Below are positions 23,363 through 32,078 of a stretch of 63,617 nucleotides of DNA, piece after piece. A program made the position numbers and the translations under genes. The notes under the pieces are model-generated. The model was not told the origin of the DNA. It did not search any database and saw only the letters and a list, made by a program, of their open reading frames with translations. The stretch covers positions 1 to 63,617 of the forward strand of contig JAFDVI010000037.1 of the NCBI GenBank assembly GCA_018269055.1. The letters are read 5' to 3'. The stretch's first letter is position 1, and each line of letters begins with the position of its first letter. The stretch is from Acidobacteriota bacterium. Its GTDB lineage: Bacteria; Acidobacteriota; Blastocatellia; RBC074.

Positions 23363-25504
23363 TCAGTTTTTGGCGACGCTGCCAAATTTGGGCGTAACAC
23401 CCAGATTTTGAAACAGGAAGGCATAAATGTCTGCCGTGCCTTCGATCTGTTTGGCAGTGTTGCTCGCGCCGTGTCCGGATTTGGTTTCAATCCGAATCAG
23501 GATGGGAGCATCACCGCGCTGTTTGGCCTGCAACGTAGCTGCGTACTTGAACGAGTGCGCGGGAACGACACGGTCATCGTGATCGGCGGTGGTGATCAGC
23601 GTTGCCGGGTATTTCGTTTCGCGAATGTTGTGCAGCGGCGAATAGGCAAACAGCGCCTTGAATTCTTCCGGGTTGTCGCTGGAACCGTAATCGGCAATCC
23701 AGTTCCAGCCAATGGTGAATTTGTGGAACCGCAGCATATCCATCACGCCGACTTGCGGAATGGCGGCTTTGAACAATTCCGGTCGTTGATTGAGCACAGC
23801 GCCAACCAGCAAGCCTCCGTTCGATCCGCCATTCATCGCCAGCTTGTCCGGCGAAGTGTATTTGTTGGCGATTAACCATTCGGCGGCGGCGATGAAATCG
23901 TCAAACACGTTTTGCTTTTTCAGCTTCATTCCGCCTTCGTGCCATTTTTCGCCGTATTCGCTGCCGCCGCGCATGTTCACCGAAGCGTAAACAAACCCGT
24001 TTTCCAGCAGCGCAATGCGCAGCGGGCTGAACGCAGGCGAATTCGTCACGTTGAAGCCTCCGTAACCGTACATCAACGTGGGATTCGTACCATCCAGCTT
24101 CAGGCCTTTTTTGTAAACCAGAAACATCGGAACGCGCGTGCCGTCTTTGCTCTTAAAAAAGACCTGCCTGGTTTCGTACTCGTCGGCTTTGAAACCGGGG
24201 ATGGCTACTTCGCGGAAGACCGAAGATTTTTTCGTGGCAATGTCATAGCGGAAAATCGTCGGCGGATAGTTCAGCGTCGTGAAGCTGTAAAACACGAATT
24301 TGTCATCTCTGTTGCCGCCAAAACCTCCGGCCGTGCCGGGCCCCGGCATGTTCACTTCGTTTTCCAGTTTGCCGTCCAGGCTGTAAACGTATGCTTTTGT
24401 CGTCACGTCTTTCAGGTATGTCGCGAAGAGCTTGCCTCCGGCAGAGCTGGCGCTTTGTAACGGCTCCGACTTTTCTGCCAGCACGTCTTTCCAGCTTTGA
24501 GTTTTGGGATCGTACAACGCGACTTTACCGTTTGGTGCGCCCTTGTCGGTTTGCATCAGGAACTTGTCGCCAATGTTATCCACAACACCAAAACTGTCAT
24601 CGCCGATTTCGGCGACGAGAGGCGTGAATGTCTTCTCGCCTTTTGACAGGTCGCGGAAGAACAGGGAATTGCCTTTTTTGCCTTTGCCTCGGTCGGAGAT
24701 GTTCAGGATCAAAAATCGTTCGTCTTCGGTTGTGGCTGCGATGTGGAAACGCTGCGGATTGGCTTTGTCTTCGTAAACCAGTTCGTCAGCGGATTGCGGA
24801 GCGCCGACTTTGTGATACCAAACCTGATGATTTTCGTTTTTGGTCGAAAGCTCATGGCCTTTTTCGGGCGCGGGATAACGGCTGTAAAAGAACCCATTGC
24901 CTGCCCATGCCGCGCCGGAAACTTTTACCCATTCCAGTTTGTCGGTCAGCATCTTTTTGGTGGCGACTTCCATCACCTGATATTCCTGCCAGTCCGAACC
25001 GCTTTTGGAAACGCCGACGACAGCATATTTTGCGTCTTTCGACGGAATGAAACTCAGGCGGATGGTCCCGTCCGGCGACCATTTGTTGGGATCGAGCAAA
25101 ACTTCCGGCGTGCCGTTCAGACCTTTTTGAACATACAGCACGCTCTGGTTTTGCAGGCCGTCATTTTTGTAAAAGAAATACAGTTCCCCTTGGCGAAACG
25201 GCGCATTGTATTTCGGATAGTTGTACAACTGCTCCAGTCGCTCTTTGATTTTGGCGCGATAAGGAATCTTTTCCAGATACGCGAAGGTGACTTTGTTTTG
25301 TTCTTCCACCCATTTCGCGGTTTCGGCGGAATTGTCGTCTTCCAACCATCGGTATGGATCTGGCACTTTCGTACCGTGGTACGTATCAACGTGATCAACT
25401 TTTCTGGTCATCGGATATTGAAGCTTTTGCGCCGCAACGCCGATGGCAACCGCCGTCAGCACGAAGCAAAACGCAAAAAGAGTGAATGCGCGATTCTTGT
25501 TCAT
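23363..25504 (-). CDS. prolyl oligopeptidase family serine peptidase (S9A), secreted
   Basis: 713 residues with a signal peptide (FTLFAFCFVLTAVAIGVAAQ), so periplasmic or exported. The N-terminal start of the mature chain PDPYRWLEDDNSAETAKWVEEQN is typical of S9A enzymes, followed by a seven-bladed propeller. The catalytic domain has GYGGFNVTNSPAF, the nucleophile in NGGSNGG (Ser561), the Asp region TADHDDRVVP and the His in KSGHGAS (His678). It hydrolyses Pro-containing peptides. ATG 25504 has an AAGGAGG Shine-Dalgarno sequence. Length is typical. Confidence 0.95.
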   Translation of the reverse strand: MNKNRAFTLFAFCFVLTAVAIGVAAQKLQYPMTRKVDHVDTYHGTKVPDPYRWLEDDNSAETAKWVEEQNKVTFAYLEKIPYRAKIKERLEQLYNYPKYNAPFRQGELYFFYKNDGLQNQSVLYVQKGLNGTPEVLLDPNKWSPDGTIRLSFIPSKDAKYAVVGVSKSGSDWQEYQVMEVATKKMLTDKLEWVKVSGAAWAGNGFFYSRYPAPEKGHELSTKNENHQVWYHKVGAPQSADELVYEDKANPQRFHIAATTEDERFLILNISDRGKGKKGNSLFFRDLSKGEKTFTPLVAEIGDDSFGVVDNIGDKFLMQTDKGAPNGKVALYDPKTQSWKDVLAEKSEPLQSASSAGGKLFATYLKDVTTKAYVYSLDGKLENEVNMPGPGTAGGFGGNRDDKFVFYSFTTLNYPPTIFRYDIATKKSSVFREVAIPGFKADEYETRQVFFKSKDGTRVPMFLVYKKGLKLDGTNPTLMYGYGGFNVTNSPAFSPLRIALLENGFVYASVNMRGGSEYGEKWHEGGMKLKKQNVFDDFIAAAEWLIANKYTSPDKLAMNGGSNGGLLVGAVLNQRPELFKAAIPQVGVMDMLRFHKFTIGWNWIADYGSSDNPEEFKALFAYSPLHNIRETKYPATLITTADHDDRVVPAHSFKYAATLQAKQRGDAPILIRIETKSGHGASNTAKQIEGTADIYAFLFQNLGVTPKFGSVAKN

Positions 25505-25556
25505 GGTCTGGCCTCCTTCAGCAAATCAAGTGGCGAGTGGCTAAGCCACAACGGGA

Positions 25557-26150
25557 TCAAAACTGAACTTTGGGTACGGTTTTAGCGCCTTCATCAGCTT
25601 TGAAAAACGGTTTGTCTTGAAACCCTGTCAGGCTGGCGACAATTACCGTGGGGAAGCGCTGTTTGGTGTTTTGATAGTCTTCGACAGCTTTGTTGTAAAG
25701 CCTGCGTTCCTGCGCCATGCGGTTTTCAGTGCCGGAGAGTTCATCCTGAAGCCGCAGAAAGTTCGTGTTGGATTGCAGTTGCGGATATTGTTCGGCGATG
25801 GACAAAAATCGTCCGCCAGTTCCAAGCAAGCCGCCATCGCGCAAGGTTTGCGTCAATTTGTTGTCGGCGTCCATTTTGGCTTCCGGCGTGCTGGCAGAAA
25901 GCAATTGCGAACGCGCTTCGGCAATCCGGGTGAAGATTTCCTTTTCCTGTCCTGCGTACCCTTTCACAGTGTTGACCAGATTCGGGATCAAATCGGCGCG
26001 TCGCTGCATCTGGTTTTCGACTTGTGACCATTGCGCATCCACCGCATTGCGTTTGCCGACCAGGCCGTTGTAGCTGCCTAAGCCGCATCCGCCCAGAATC
26101 AACGCAAACAAAATAACCACGCCCAAAACAATCAAACCTACTTTGCCCAT
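25557..26150 (-). CDS. LemA family protein
   Basis: 197 residues from ATG 26150, which has a GAGGAGG Shine-Dalgarno sequence. An N-terminal membrane segment (VGLIVLGVVILFALILGGC) with a lipobox-like Cys is followed by YNGLVGKRNAVDAQWSQVENQMQRRADLIPNLVNTVKGYA, the family signature, and long helices. LemA proteins often pair with TPM-domain proteins, and a TPM gene lies two genes upstream (27065-27952), separated by a nucleotidyltransferase-like gene. Function in bacteria is poorly defined. Confidence 0.92.
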   Translation of the reverse strand: MGKVGLIVLGVVILFALILGGCGLGSYNGLVGKRNAVDAQWSQVENQMQRRADLIPNLVNTVKGYAGQEKEIFTRIAEARSQLLSASTPEAKMDADNKLTQTLRDGGLLGTGGRFLSIAEQYPQLQSNTNFLRLQDELSGTENRMAQERRLYNKAVEDYQNTKQRFPTVIVASLTGFQDKPFFKADEGAKTVPKVQF

Positions 26151-26171
26151 AATGGCCTCCTCTACGGAAAT

Positions 26172-26277
26172 GTAGAGCAGGTTTTCCAACCTGCTCAGGT
26201 TCTGTGAATCGCCATTTTGCCGGCGACTCGGAATCAATAATTTTCGCGAAAAAAGCAGATTGGAAAACCTGCTCTAC
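26172..26277. repeat. 106-bp inverted-repeat element upstream of lemA
   Basis: Arms 26172-26195 and 26254-26277 are inverted copies with one mismatch in 24 bp (GTAGAGCAGGTTTTCCAACC and complement). Each arm is also a small hairpin (AGCAGGTT/AACCTGCT). The element fills the gap between the nucleotidyltransferase-like gene and lemA. Form and size fit a non-autonomous palindromic repeat. Confidence 0.75.
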
Positions 26278-26283
26278 GGCTTT

Positions 26284-26988
26284 TTATAACTTATCCACCG
26301 CCTCGACGATGTGCGTCAGGCAATTCAGATAGCTTGTGAAAAGGTCTTGCGCTTCGATTTCCAGCAAATCCTTTGGCTCGTCGCGCAAATTCAAGACTCT
26401 GACCAGCGGAGAAGTGTCAACTTTCAACCGCTCGCCAATGCGTTTGACCGTTGCCAATCGCCCGAGTGGAGGTTCTTCGCCCAACAGTTCCAACACAGGC
26501 CGCAGAAAGCGCACGAAACTGACGATGCTTTCGGTCATCAGTTTGGTCAGGTCCGAAGCGCCATCCGTCACCTGAAGGGAAAGCGAGCGCAACCGCAGCA
26601 GTTTGCCGCGAAGCTCGGATTCGGTTTCCAGTCGCAAATTCGTCGGGGAAATTTCGGCTCCGGCCAACAGGTCTTCGCCGTACAGCACCTTGTAAGCTCG
26701 CTTCATCAGTTTGAATTCGATGGGGAATACATCCAGCGAGGCGGCAAATTCATCCGCCGTGAAAAATACCGGCAGCGAATAGCCTTGGGCCGTCAGCCAC
26801 TGAACGGCAGAACGAAGGCTTCGCAGCTTGGCCGCGGTCAAATGCCGTGTGACGACCAGCACCTGGAAATCTGATTTTCTGATATTTCCCGGCGCCGCAA
26901 TGGCAGAGCCATGCACAATTACTGAAACCAGATTCTCTCGATCGCTTGCCGTCAACCGGCTCACAAATTCATCAAATGTCATATCCAT
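26284..26988 (-). CDS. nucleotidyltransferase-like protein of unknown function
   Basis: 234 residues. The segment VSVIVHGSAIAAPGNIRKSDFQVLVV resembles the GS...D core of the Pol-beta/MNT-type nucleotidyltransferase fold, but the second acidic residue of the usual DxD is not clear, so catalysis is doubtful. The C-terminal half is helical (LLRLRSLSLQVTDGASDLTKLM). It lies between the TPM and LemA genes in the same direction. The ATG at 26982 is an alternative start. Confidence 0.55.
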   Translation of the reverse strand: MDMTFDEFVSRLTASDRENLVSVIVHGSAIAAPGNIRKSDFQVLVVTRHLTAAKLRSLRSAVQWLTAQGYSLPVFFTADEFAASLDVFPIEFKLMKRAYKVLYGEDLLAGAEISPTNLRLETESELRGKLLRLRSLSLQVTDGASDLTKLMTESIVSFVRFLRPVLELLGEEPPLGRLATVKRIGERLKVDTSPLVRVLNLRDEPKDLLEIEAQDLFTSYLNCLTHIVEAVDKL

Positions 26989-27064
26989 AGCTTCGAACCT
27001 CCAAACCTAGCCGTGGGCTTCACTTTCCAAATTCCCCTTTCAGCCGAGAAGCTTACGTTGCGGT

Positions 27065-27952
27065 TTACCAACTATCACTTGCGCCGCCGCCGCCGCTTTC
27101 GCCGCCACCAAATCCGCCCCAATCGCTTCCACCGCTGTCTCCGCCACCCCATCCGCCGCCGCTGTCACCACTTCCCCAGCCGCCGCCGGTGCTGCCGCCG
27201 CTCCAGGAACCGCCGCCACGATTAAAAATCAGCGGAGCCAACCACCAAATGGCTTCGCCTGCAACTCCGCCAAGTCCGGATCGCATTCGCCTGCGGGCTG
27301 AACGGGCAACGAAAATCATGAATATAAGAAAAACGATGAAAGCAGCCGCTAACACCGCTAAAGCGTTGCCGCTGATTTCTGGTGCCTGGTTTCCGTGATA
27401 GGCAAACCGGTGATCTTCAGCGCCTTCCAGCGAAACGTTCCATTTAACGGCAAGCGTGTCCACAATGGTTCGCGCGCCTTTCATCATCGCCGCAGAGTAA
27501 TTGGCTGCTTGCAGATCAGGCCGCATATTGCGAATGATCTGGCCTGCCAATCCATCAGGAAGATCACCCTCCAAACCGTACCCGACTTCGAGGCGAGTCT
27601 TTCGATCCTGAATTGCTACCAGCAGCAAGGCACCTTTATCCCGGTTTTCGCCGCTACTGGCTCCGATACCCCAAGTCCTGTACAAATCAGTCGCCACATC
27701 TTCGACTGACCGGCCATTCAGTGACGTCATCGTGACCACGACAATTGCTGTCCCCGTTTTCTGCTGGAAGTTGATCAGAAGATCTTTCAATTGTTGTTCT
27801 GTGGCCGGATCAATCACGTTGGCAAAGTCATTGACGGGGCCTGTGCGGGCTGGAAGATTTCCGCTTTGCGCAAACGCAGTCAGCCGCCCCGGCATAAGAA
27901 TGCAAACTATGGCTAGCAGAAGCGATAGAGACAATTTGTTTGGTGATTTCAT
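27065..27952 (-). CDS. TPM domain (YgcG-type) membrane protein
   Basis: 295 residues from ATG 27952, placed about 10 bp after a consensus-like promoter. After a signal peptide (LSLLLAIVCILMPGRLTAFAQ) comes the TPM domain (VNDFANVIDPATEQQLKDLL ... KGALLLVAIQDRKTRLEVGYGLEGDLPD). A membrane segment follows (LAVLAAAFIVFLIFMIFVA), then a Gly/Ser/Trp-rich tail. This is the usual YgcG layout. It may be a periplasmic protein quality-control or envelope factor; the family role is uncertain. Confidence 0.9.
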   Translation of the reverse strand: MKSPNKLSLSLLLAIVCILMPGRLTAFAQSGNLPARTGPVNDFANVIDPATEQQLKDLLINFQQKTGTAIVVVTMTSLNGRSVEDVATDLYRTWGIGASSGENRDKGALLLVAIQDRKTRLEVGYGLEGDLPDGLAGQIIRNMRPDLQAANYSAAMMKGARTIVDTLAVKWNVSLEGAEDHRFAYHGNQAPEISGNALAVLAAAFIVFLIFMIFVARSARRRMRSGLGGVAGEAIWWLAPLIFNRGGGSWSGGSTGGGWGSGDSGGGWGGGDSGGSDWGGFGGGESGGGGASDSW

Positions 27953-27961
27953 CGTGTCCAA

Positions 27962-27990
27962 CTTATAGCTTTGGCTGGAAACACTGTCAA
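27962..27990 (-). promoter_or_regulatory. predicted promoter of the TPM-domain gene
   Basis: Read on the minus strand: TTGACA (27990-27985), a 17-bp spacer, then TATAAG (27967-27962). The -10 box ends 9 bp before the ATG at 27952. Both boxes are near consensus and spacing is ideal. Confidence 0.6.
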
Positions 27991-28074
27991 TCGTCGGGGA
28001 ACCGGCACCTGCAGCCCTGTCCAGTCTCTGCAAAGTCGCCAAATTCCAGAAGTTATGTACGTGTAAATTCCAGT

Positions 28075-28104
28075 TTGACTCCCCAACTGTGTAAAAGTTA
28101 CAAT
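28075..28104 (+). promoter_or_regulatory. predicted promoter of the lytic transglycosylase gene
   Basis: TTGACT (28075-28080) and TACAAT (28099-28104) are separated by 18 bp, about 137 bp upstream of the ATG at 28241. It points away from the TPM promoter, so the 27953-28240 gap is a divergent promoter region with a moderately long leader on this side. Confidence 0.5.
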
Positions 28105-28240
28105 CCGTGCCGTTGTTTGGCAGTTCAATGAGCGTCATTGCCTACCTGACCCTGGACGCGCTCGAAGAATTGAACTGCTGGTAAACCTAACAAAGACAAA
28201 AATGATTGCTGGGAAGATAGTTTTCGAGGAGTACAAAAGA

Positions 28241-30028
28241 ATGAGCATTTCGTGTGTTGAAGGACTGTCCCGTGGGATGAAGGGCCGTTTCTTCGCGTTT
28301 TATCTCTCGTTAGCCCTAACCCCGTGCCTGCTGATTAATTCTTATGCTCAAGGGCGCGGGGCGGCATCAAATGGAAACGAAAATACCTTTGATCATCGCA
28401 ACGCCGAAATTCAGCGTGTGATTGATCGTTCGACAGGATATTTCCAGTCCGCGGAAGCAAATTTCAAGGATGGAAATTTTGAAAAAGCGCGTCGCGAATA
28501 TGATCGCGCATTGGACATTGTGCTGGAATCCGGGATTGATGTTCGCACTGACGCCCGTTTGCAGCAGCATTATCAAACCTTGGTTGATAACGTGTTTCGC
28601 CGCCAAATGACTTTATTGACGGCTTTGCCTGCGGCAAAATCTGCCACGGCTTTCAGCGAAGAACTTCAACAGACTCAACAACCTGCCTCTCAAAAATCCC
28701 AGGAAAAAGAGAAAAATGAGCAACAAGTGGCAGACCGTGGCGGTTTCGGTCAGCAGACCTTTACGCCTTCGCCGCTGGATGAATTGGCCAAGATCAAGCT
28801 GACGCAAGATGAAACGCAAAATGTCAGTGATCAGGAAGTGGAATCCGCTGTGGCTCAAGCCAAGCTGGATTTCAATTTCAAGCCGAACTCCTTGATTCAA
28901 AGCTTTATCAACTATTACCAGGGACGCGGACGCGCAACGATGGAAAACGGGTTGCGTAGGTCCGGTCGCTTTATGACGATGGCTCGCAAAATCTTCAAGG
29001 AAGAAGGCGTGCCGCAGGACATCGCCTGGCTTGGACAGGTGGAAAGCGCCTGGTCGCCGGTTGCTCGTTCCTGGGCAGCGGCTGTGGGATTGTGGCAGTT
29101 CATTCCCGGGACAGGTGCCCGTTACGGATTGAACCAAAACTATTATGTTGACGACCGTTCAAGTTTTGAAAAAGCCACCCGCGCTTCGGCCCGGTACCTG
29201 AAATGGCTGGCAGATCGGTATGACGGCAATTGGGAACTGGCGATGGCGGCTTACAATTCCGGCGAAGGCCGCATTGATTCCGCTGTTGCCCGTTCAGGAT
29301 ACGCCGATTTCTGGGAAATTTATCAACGCGGCCTGATTCCGCAAGAAACCCGCAACTACGTGCCGAACATTCTGGCCACCATCATCATTGCCAAGAATCC
29401 TGAAAAATACGGCTTTGAAGGAATCAAACCCGAAGCACCATTGATGTACGATTACGTCAAGCTCAACAATATGACCGATTTGAAATTGGTCGCCGACGCG
29501 ATTGATGTGCCTTTCGATTATCTGGAAGCGCTCAATCCGGAGTTGAAGCGTGGCGTGACGCCTCCGGGAGTGGAGCATCTGCTGCGCGTGCCAACGGGCA
29601 AAGGCAGAGTTTTACAAACAACGTTGATGCGGGTTCCTCCCGAAAAGCGCTCCAGTTGGAGAATGCTGACTGCGCAAACCGGTGACGATTTCGATTCCAT
29701 CAGCCGTAAGACTGGAGTTTCGGCAGACGCAATTGAACAGGTCAATGGCGGCGTGATCAAAGCCGGCCAGAAAGTCGTCATCCCGGCCGGTGGAAATGTT
29801 CGTATGGCATCGTTGACTTCTCGCAATTCGTCGGCCCTGGCTCCGACGGTCAAGGGCGGGACGGTGAAAATTGTCACCTACAAAGTCCGTCGTGGCGAAT
29901 CGTTGGGGGATATTGCCGGACGTTACAACACTTCGGTGCGGGACATTGCGACACTGAATCGAATCAGCACCTCAGAAAAGCTTCGCGCCGGGCAAATGAT
30001 TAAAGTTCCGGTGCGTTCACGCAAGTAA
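28241..30028 (+). CDS. mltD: membrane-bound lytic transglycosylase (MltD-like), SLT plus two LysM
   Basis: 595 residues from ATG 28241, with GAGGAG 9 bases upstream; an ATG at 28202 is in frame. A signal segment (FFAFYLSLALTPCLLINSYAQ) is followed by a helical linker. The SLT domain has LGQVESAWSPVARS (catalytic Glu near residue 268), GLWQFIPGTGARYGL and MAAYNSGEGRID. Two LysM modules lie near residues 465-510 and 547-592 and bind peptidoglycan. It cleaves glycan strands during wall remodelling. A strong terminator follows. Confidence 0.92.
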   Translation: MSISCVEGLSRGMKGRFFAFYLSLALTPCLLINSYAQGRGAASNGNENTFDHRNAEIQRVIDRSTGYFQSAEANFKDGNFEKARREYDRALDIVLESGIDVRTDARLQQHYQTLVDNVFRRQMTLLTALPAAKSATAFSEELQQTQQPASQKSQEKEKNEQQVADRGGFGQQTFTPSPLDELAKIKLTQDETQNVSDQEVESAVAQAKLDFNFKPNSLIQSFINYYQGRGRATMENGLRRSGRFMTMARKIFKEEGVPQDIAWLGQVESAWSPVARSWAAAVGLWQFIPGTGARYGLNQNYYVDDRSSFEKATRASARYLKWLADRYDGNWELAMAAYNSGEGRIDSAVARSGYADFWEIYQRGLIPQETRNYVPNILATIIIAKNPEKYGFEGIKPEAPLMYDYVKLNNMTDLKLVADAIDVPFDYLEALNPELKRGVTPPGVEHLLRVPTGKGRVLQTTLMRVPPEKRSSWRMLTAQTGDDFDSISRKTGVSADAIEQVNGGVIKAGQKVVIPAGGNVRMASLTSRNSSALAPTVKGGTVKIVTYKVRRGESLGDIAGRYNTSVRDIATLNRISTSEKLRAGQMIKVPVRSRK

Positions 30029-30048
30029 ACCGCCTTCGAGAGCTTACA

Positions 30049-30106
30049 AAGGCGCAACACACGAAAAGTTTTCCTCCTTTTCTTCGCGTGTGTTGCGCCT
30101 TGTCTT
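30049..30106. terminator. bidirectional intrinsic terminator between convergent genes
   Basis: Perfect 15-bp arms AAGGCGCAACACACG (30049-30063) and CGTGTGTTGCGCCTT (30087-30101) flank an AT-rich loop, with T-rich sequence (GTCTTTT) after the stem. It sits between the convergent mltD and sulfatase genes and can serve both. Confidence 0.88.
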
Positions 30107-30122
30107 TTGAGCCAAGGTTTGC

Positions 30123-31841
30123 CTAATCGTTTTCGATGATTTTGGCGTATTCGTCGTAAGGCGCAGGGTAAATACGTTTTTGTTCGCGTTGTGCCACCAG
30201 CAACGCTTCCAGTCGTTCCTGCATCGTTTTCCCATCCCGTGATGTATTGGAAGCATGAACCAGATTGACCTGCTCTTTGGGATCAGAGCTGACGTTGTAC
30301 ATCTCGAACTCGGCCTTCTGCGGTTTGGTCGTTTTGACCGGCTTGCCGTCTTTCATATTCACATCGAACACAAAGGGATTTGTCCAGAACTGTGGGTTGT
30401 CGAAATACCGGGAGTATTTCCAGATTTGCGGTTCATCGTTCGACTTTGCGCGCAAATCGGCAATGACCGTTTCGATGTGGTTGGGCTGAATAACGGAACT
30501 ATACGGTTTATTGGTGACGGGGTTCGTCTGGTGCAAACCGGAACTGATTTCGTCATCCGTCATAAAGTAAATCGGCTCGGTCGAAACATCAGGATCAACC
30601 TTACCAGTGACGACTTTCGACAGGTCGCGGCCTACCAATGGGCGCGCTTGTGAATGCGATTTTTGCAATTCACGCTGCGCGGCTTTCTGATCAACTCCCG
30701 CCAACCCCAGTAAGGTCGGAATCAAATCCAGGTGACTGGTCAGCAGATTGGCCTGCCTTGATTCCTTGAACAGCGTCGCGTGCGAAATGATGAACGGGAC
30801 GTGAACCGTTTCTTCATAAGCGTTATGCCATTTCTGGTGCATCCCGCCGTGCGCGCCCAGCATTTCTCCGTGGTCGGAAGTGAACACAATGATCGTGTTT
30901 TCAAAGAAACTGGTTCTCATCAATCGGTTCAACACCTTCCAGATGTGCTGGTCAGATTCTTTTTGCAGGTAGTAATAAAACTGCCGATAAATTTCCAGCG
31001 TCGGCTGGGGCATCAGCATTTTTGGATACACTTCGACGTAACTTTGTTGGCAACTCGGCTTGGTATTGAGAGATTCCTTTTCCGTTTCTGGCGCGGCGAT
31101 TTCCGGGACGAAGCCTTGCGTGAATGGGTAGCCGAAGTTTTTCCAGGCCAGGCCAAACAGCACGATGTCATGAGGATTGACGAAAGAGTTGACGATCAAC
31201 CACGGCGGTAAATCGCCCGCCGATTCCTTTTGTTCGGCTTCCAGCTCTTCGATCAGTTCAATGGTCTCTTTGGCAAAACCCGGATCGCGATTGGTTCCCG
31301 TATTGGCTTTGGCGCTGCCATGCGGTTCAGGACCAATCCAGCCGGCAAAGCCAAATTCGCTCAATCGGTCAGCGTGTTTGTACAGGTCTATGACTTTTTT
31401 GATCGGACGCCCGTTGTCATCGTAACTGTGCAGTGCCTGATGCGTGCCGGGCATCATAATGTCGGCGTGTGAAACGTGCCATTTGCCTCGGTAATACGTT
31501 CTGTAACCTCCGGCGCGAAAATAATCTCCCATTGTCGGCACGGTCGAAGGATCAAGCCAGAACACGTCGGGATCGGTAGATTGTTTGGCCGTGCCTGTCG
31601 TCTGTGTCACGCCATGCAGCGAAGGGTATTGTCCCGTGAAAATCGTTGCGCGCGAAGGCACGCACGCCGCTGAACCGGCGTAATGGTTGTTGAATTCGAT
31701 TCCGTGGTTCTGAAACCAGGCCAGCGCCTTGAAATTCTTTTTGCGCCAATGCTTGACTTCCTCCGATTCGTAACTAACCGGGTAGCGTTCTTCGTCCACC
31801 ATAAAAAGTAGGATGTTGGGCCTCTTTGCAGTCTTTGCCAT
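30123..31841 (-). CDS. sulfatase (arylsulfatase/alkaline-phosphatase superfamily)
   Basis: 572 residues; ATG 31841 has AGGAG 9 bases upstream. The start PNILLFMVDEERYPV supplies the metal-binding Asp. Cys60 in AACVPSRATIFTGQYPSLHG is the C-x-P-x-R signature converted to formylglycine by maturation enzymes. IVFTSDHGEMLGAHGGMHQKWHNAYEE gives further metal and sulfate ligands. No N-terminal signal peptide is visible, so it may be cytoplasmic, unlike many sulfatases. The substrate is unknown; no sulfatase-modifying enzyme is encoded in this window. Confidence 0.92.
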   Translation of the reverse strand: MAKTAKRPNILLFMVDEERYPVSYESEEVKHWRKKNFKALAWFQNHGIEFNNHYAGSAACVPSRATIFTGQYPSLHGVTQTTGTAKQSTDPDVFWLDPSTVPTMGDYFRAGGYRTYYRGKWHVSHADIMMPGTHQALHSYDDNGRPIKKVIDLYKHADRLSEFGFAGWIGPEPHGSAKANTGTNRDPGFAKETIELIEELEAEQKESAGDLPPWLIVNSFVNPHDIVLFGLAWKNFGYPFTQGFVPEIAAPETEKESLNTKPSCQQSYVEVYPKMLMPQPTLEIYRQFYYYLQKESDQHIWKVLNRLMRTSFFENTIIVFTSDHGEMLGAHGGMHQKWHNAYEETVHVPFIISHATLFKESRQANLLTSHLDLIPTLLGLAGVDQKAAQRELQKSHSQARPLVGRDLSKVVTGKVDPDVSTEPIYFMTDDEISSGLHQTNPVTNKPYSSVIQPNHIETVIADLRAKSNDEPQIWKYSRYFDNPQFWTNPFVFDVNMKDGKPVKTTKPQKAEFEMYNVSSDPKEQVNLVHASNTSRDGKTMQERLEALLVAQREQKRIYPAPYDEYAKIIEND

Positions 31842-32078
31842 TGTTGAATCTCCTGATTAATTGTGAGTTTTCTGAGTTGAAAGTTTGGAGAGCGAATTCT
31901 CTATTCCTACTTCCTAGATCGTATTTCATGGTGAAATTCCCACATTATTTCACGGAAAAGCAGTAGATTTTTTACTCACCTCGGACAGTCTGTTTGGTTG
32001 TTGCGGCGCTTTGTCGGTATGATGTCGCCGCCACCCCAAAATTTATCTCAAGCTAACGCAGCCTTCGGGAGGTAAGCC

